From NCBI RefSeq assembly GCF_029892425.1, contig NZ_JARXWB010000002.1, forward strand, positions 434,001 through 498,000: a stretch of DNA of 64,000 bases, in the 5' to 3' direction. The notes under the pieces were generated by a model, which did not search any database, was not told where the DNA came from, and worked only from the letters and a program-made list of their open reading frames with translations. The translations under genes were made by a program, and so were the position numbers. The DNA is from Bradyrhizobium sp. BR13661. Its GTDB lineage: Bacteria > Pseudomonadota > Alphaproteobacteria > Rhizobiales > Xanthobacteraceae. This document shows positions 63,999 through 64,000 of the stretch, piece by piece (the first letter of the stretch is position 1; each line of letters begins with the position of its first letter).

Positions 63999-64000
63999 GG

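Overview
The window is chromosomal DNA of a Bradyrhizobium-type alphaproteobacterium (order Hyphomicrobiales). It has high GC throughout. Its thioredoxin-like TlpA (58516-59181) carries the CVPC pair at residues 107/110 and closely matches the Bradyrhizobium protein as I remember it. The argH-lptM-lysA order, the many periplasmic substrate-binding proteins and acyl-CoA enzymes, and the families of intergenic palindromes also fit. I saw no rRNA, tRNA, transposase, prophage or CRISPR array. Nearly all DNA is accounted for by about 73 protein genes.

Layout. 0-7.4 kb holds single genes: an edge-truncated crotonase, an MlotiK1-like cyclic-nucleotide-gated K+ channel, a membrane-anchored TAXI-type binding protein, a DUF3307 membrane protein, a WYL regulator coupled to a YkgJ-type cysteine protein, and a GST-like protein. 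7.4-18.2 kb is an aromatic-acid catabolic region. A leftward operon (hydratase, feruloyl/coumaroyl-CoA ligase, SDR dehydrogenase, hotdog thioesterase, solute-binding protein) and a leftward TRAP transporter operon (dctP, dctQ, dctM, DUF3237) sit beside a rightward pobA. Similar AT-rich palindromes lie at all three promoters. A hicAB toxin-antitoxin pair lies between the two leftward operons.

18.3-26.4 kb contains two LysR/TetR-type regulators with clear palindromic operators, three hotdog thioesterases, an AbrB-family membrane protein, small secreted proteins, lrgAB and a DsbA-like thioredoxin. 26.4-36.1 kb has an esterase, an HtrA-like protein that has lost its catalytic triad, an M20 amidohydrolase and a complete dipeptide-type ABC transporter. 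36.1-41 kb holds dodecin, a GT87-like membrane glycosyltransferase divergent from a coupled GH16-GH1 glycosidase pair, and an HNH nuclease.

41.2-50.2 kb is a second catabolic-looking block: a PAL-like NHL protein, a flavin monooxygenase, a DUF2855 protein, an acyl-CoA ligase, an ABC binding protein and a nitronate monooxygenase, with a divergent LysR gene. 50.2-64 kb is mostly housekeeping: an AlkA-type glycosylase, GluQRS, a sensor-less hybrid histidine kinase, a BrkB-type membrane protein, a HIG1 protein, cobalamin adenosyltransferase, etfBA with hydroxybutyryl-CoA dehydrogenase, tlpA, argH-lptM-lysA, a beta-hydroxyacid dehydrogenase and a carboxymuconolactone-decarboxylase-like protein.

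How it fits together. The best-supported system is a regulon that takes up hydroxycinnamates, shortens their side chain by a CoA-dependent beta-oxidation-like route to 4-hydroxybenzoate, and feeds PobA to make protocatechuate. The controlling regulator and the ring-cleavage genes are not in the window. All family names come from motif recognition, not from a database search.
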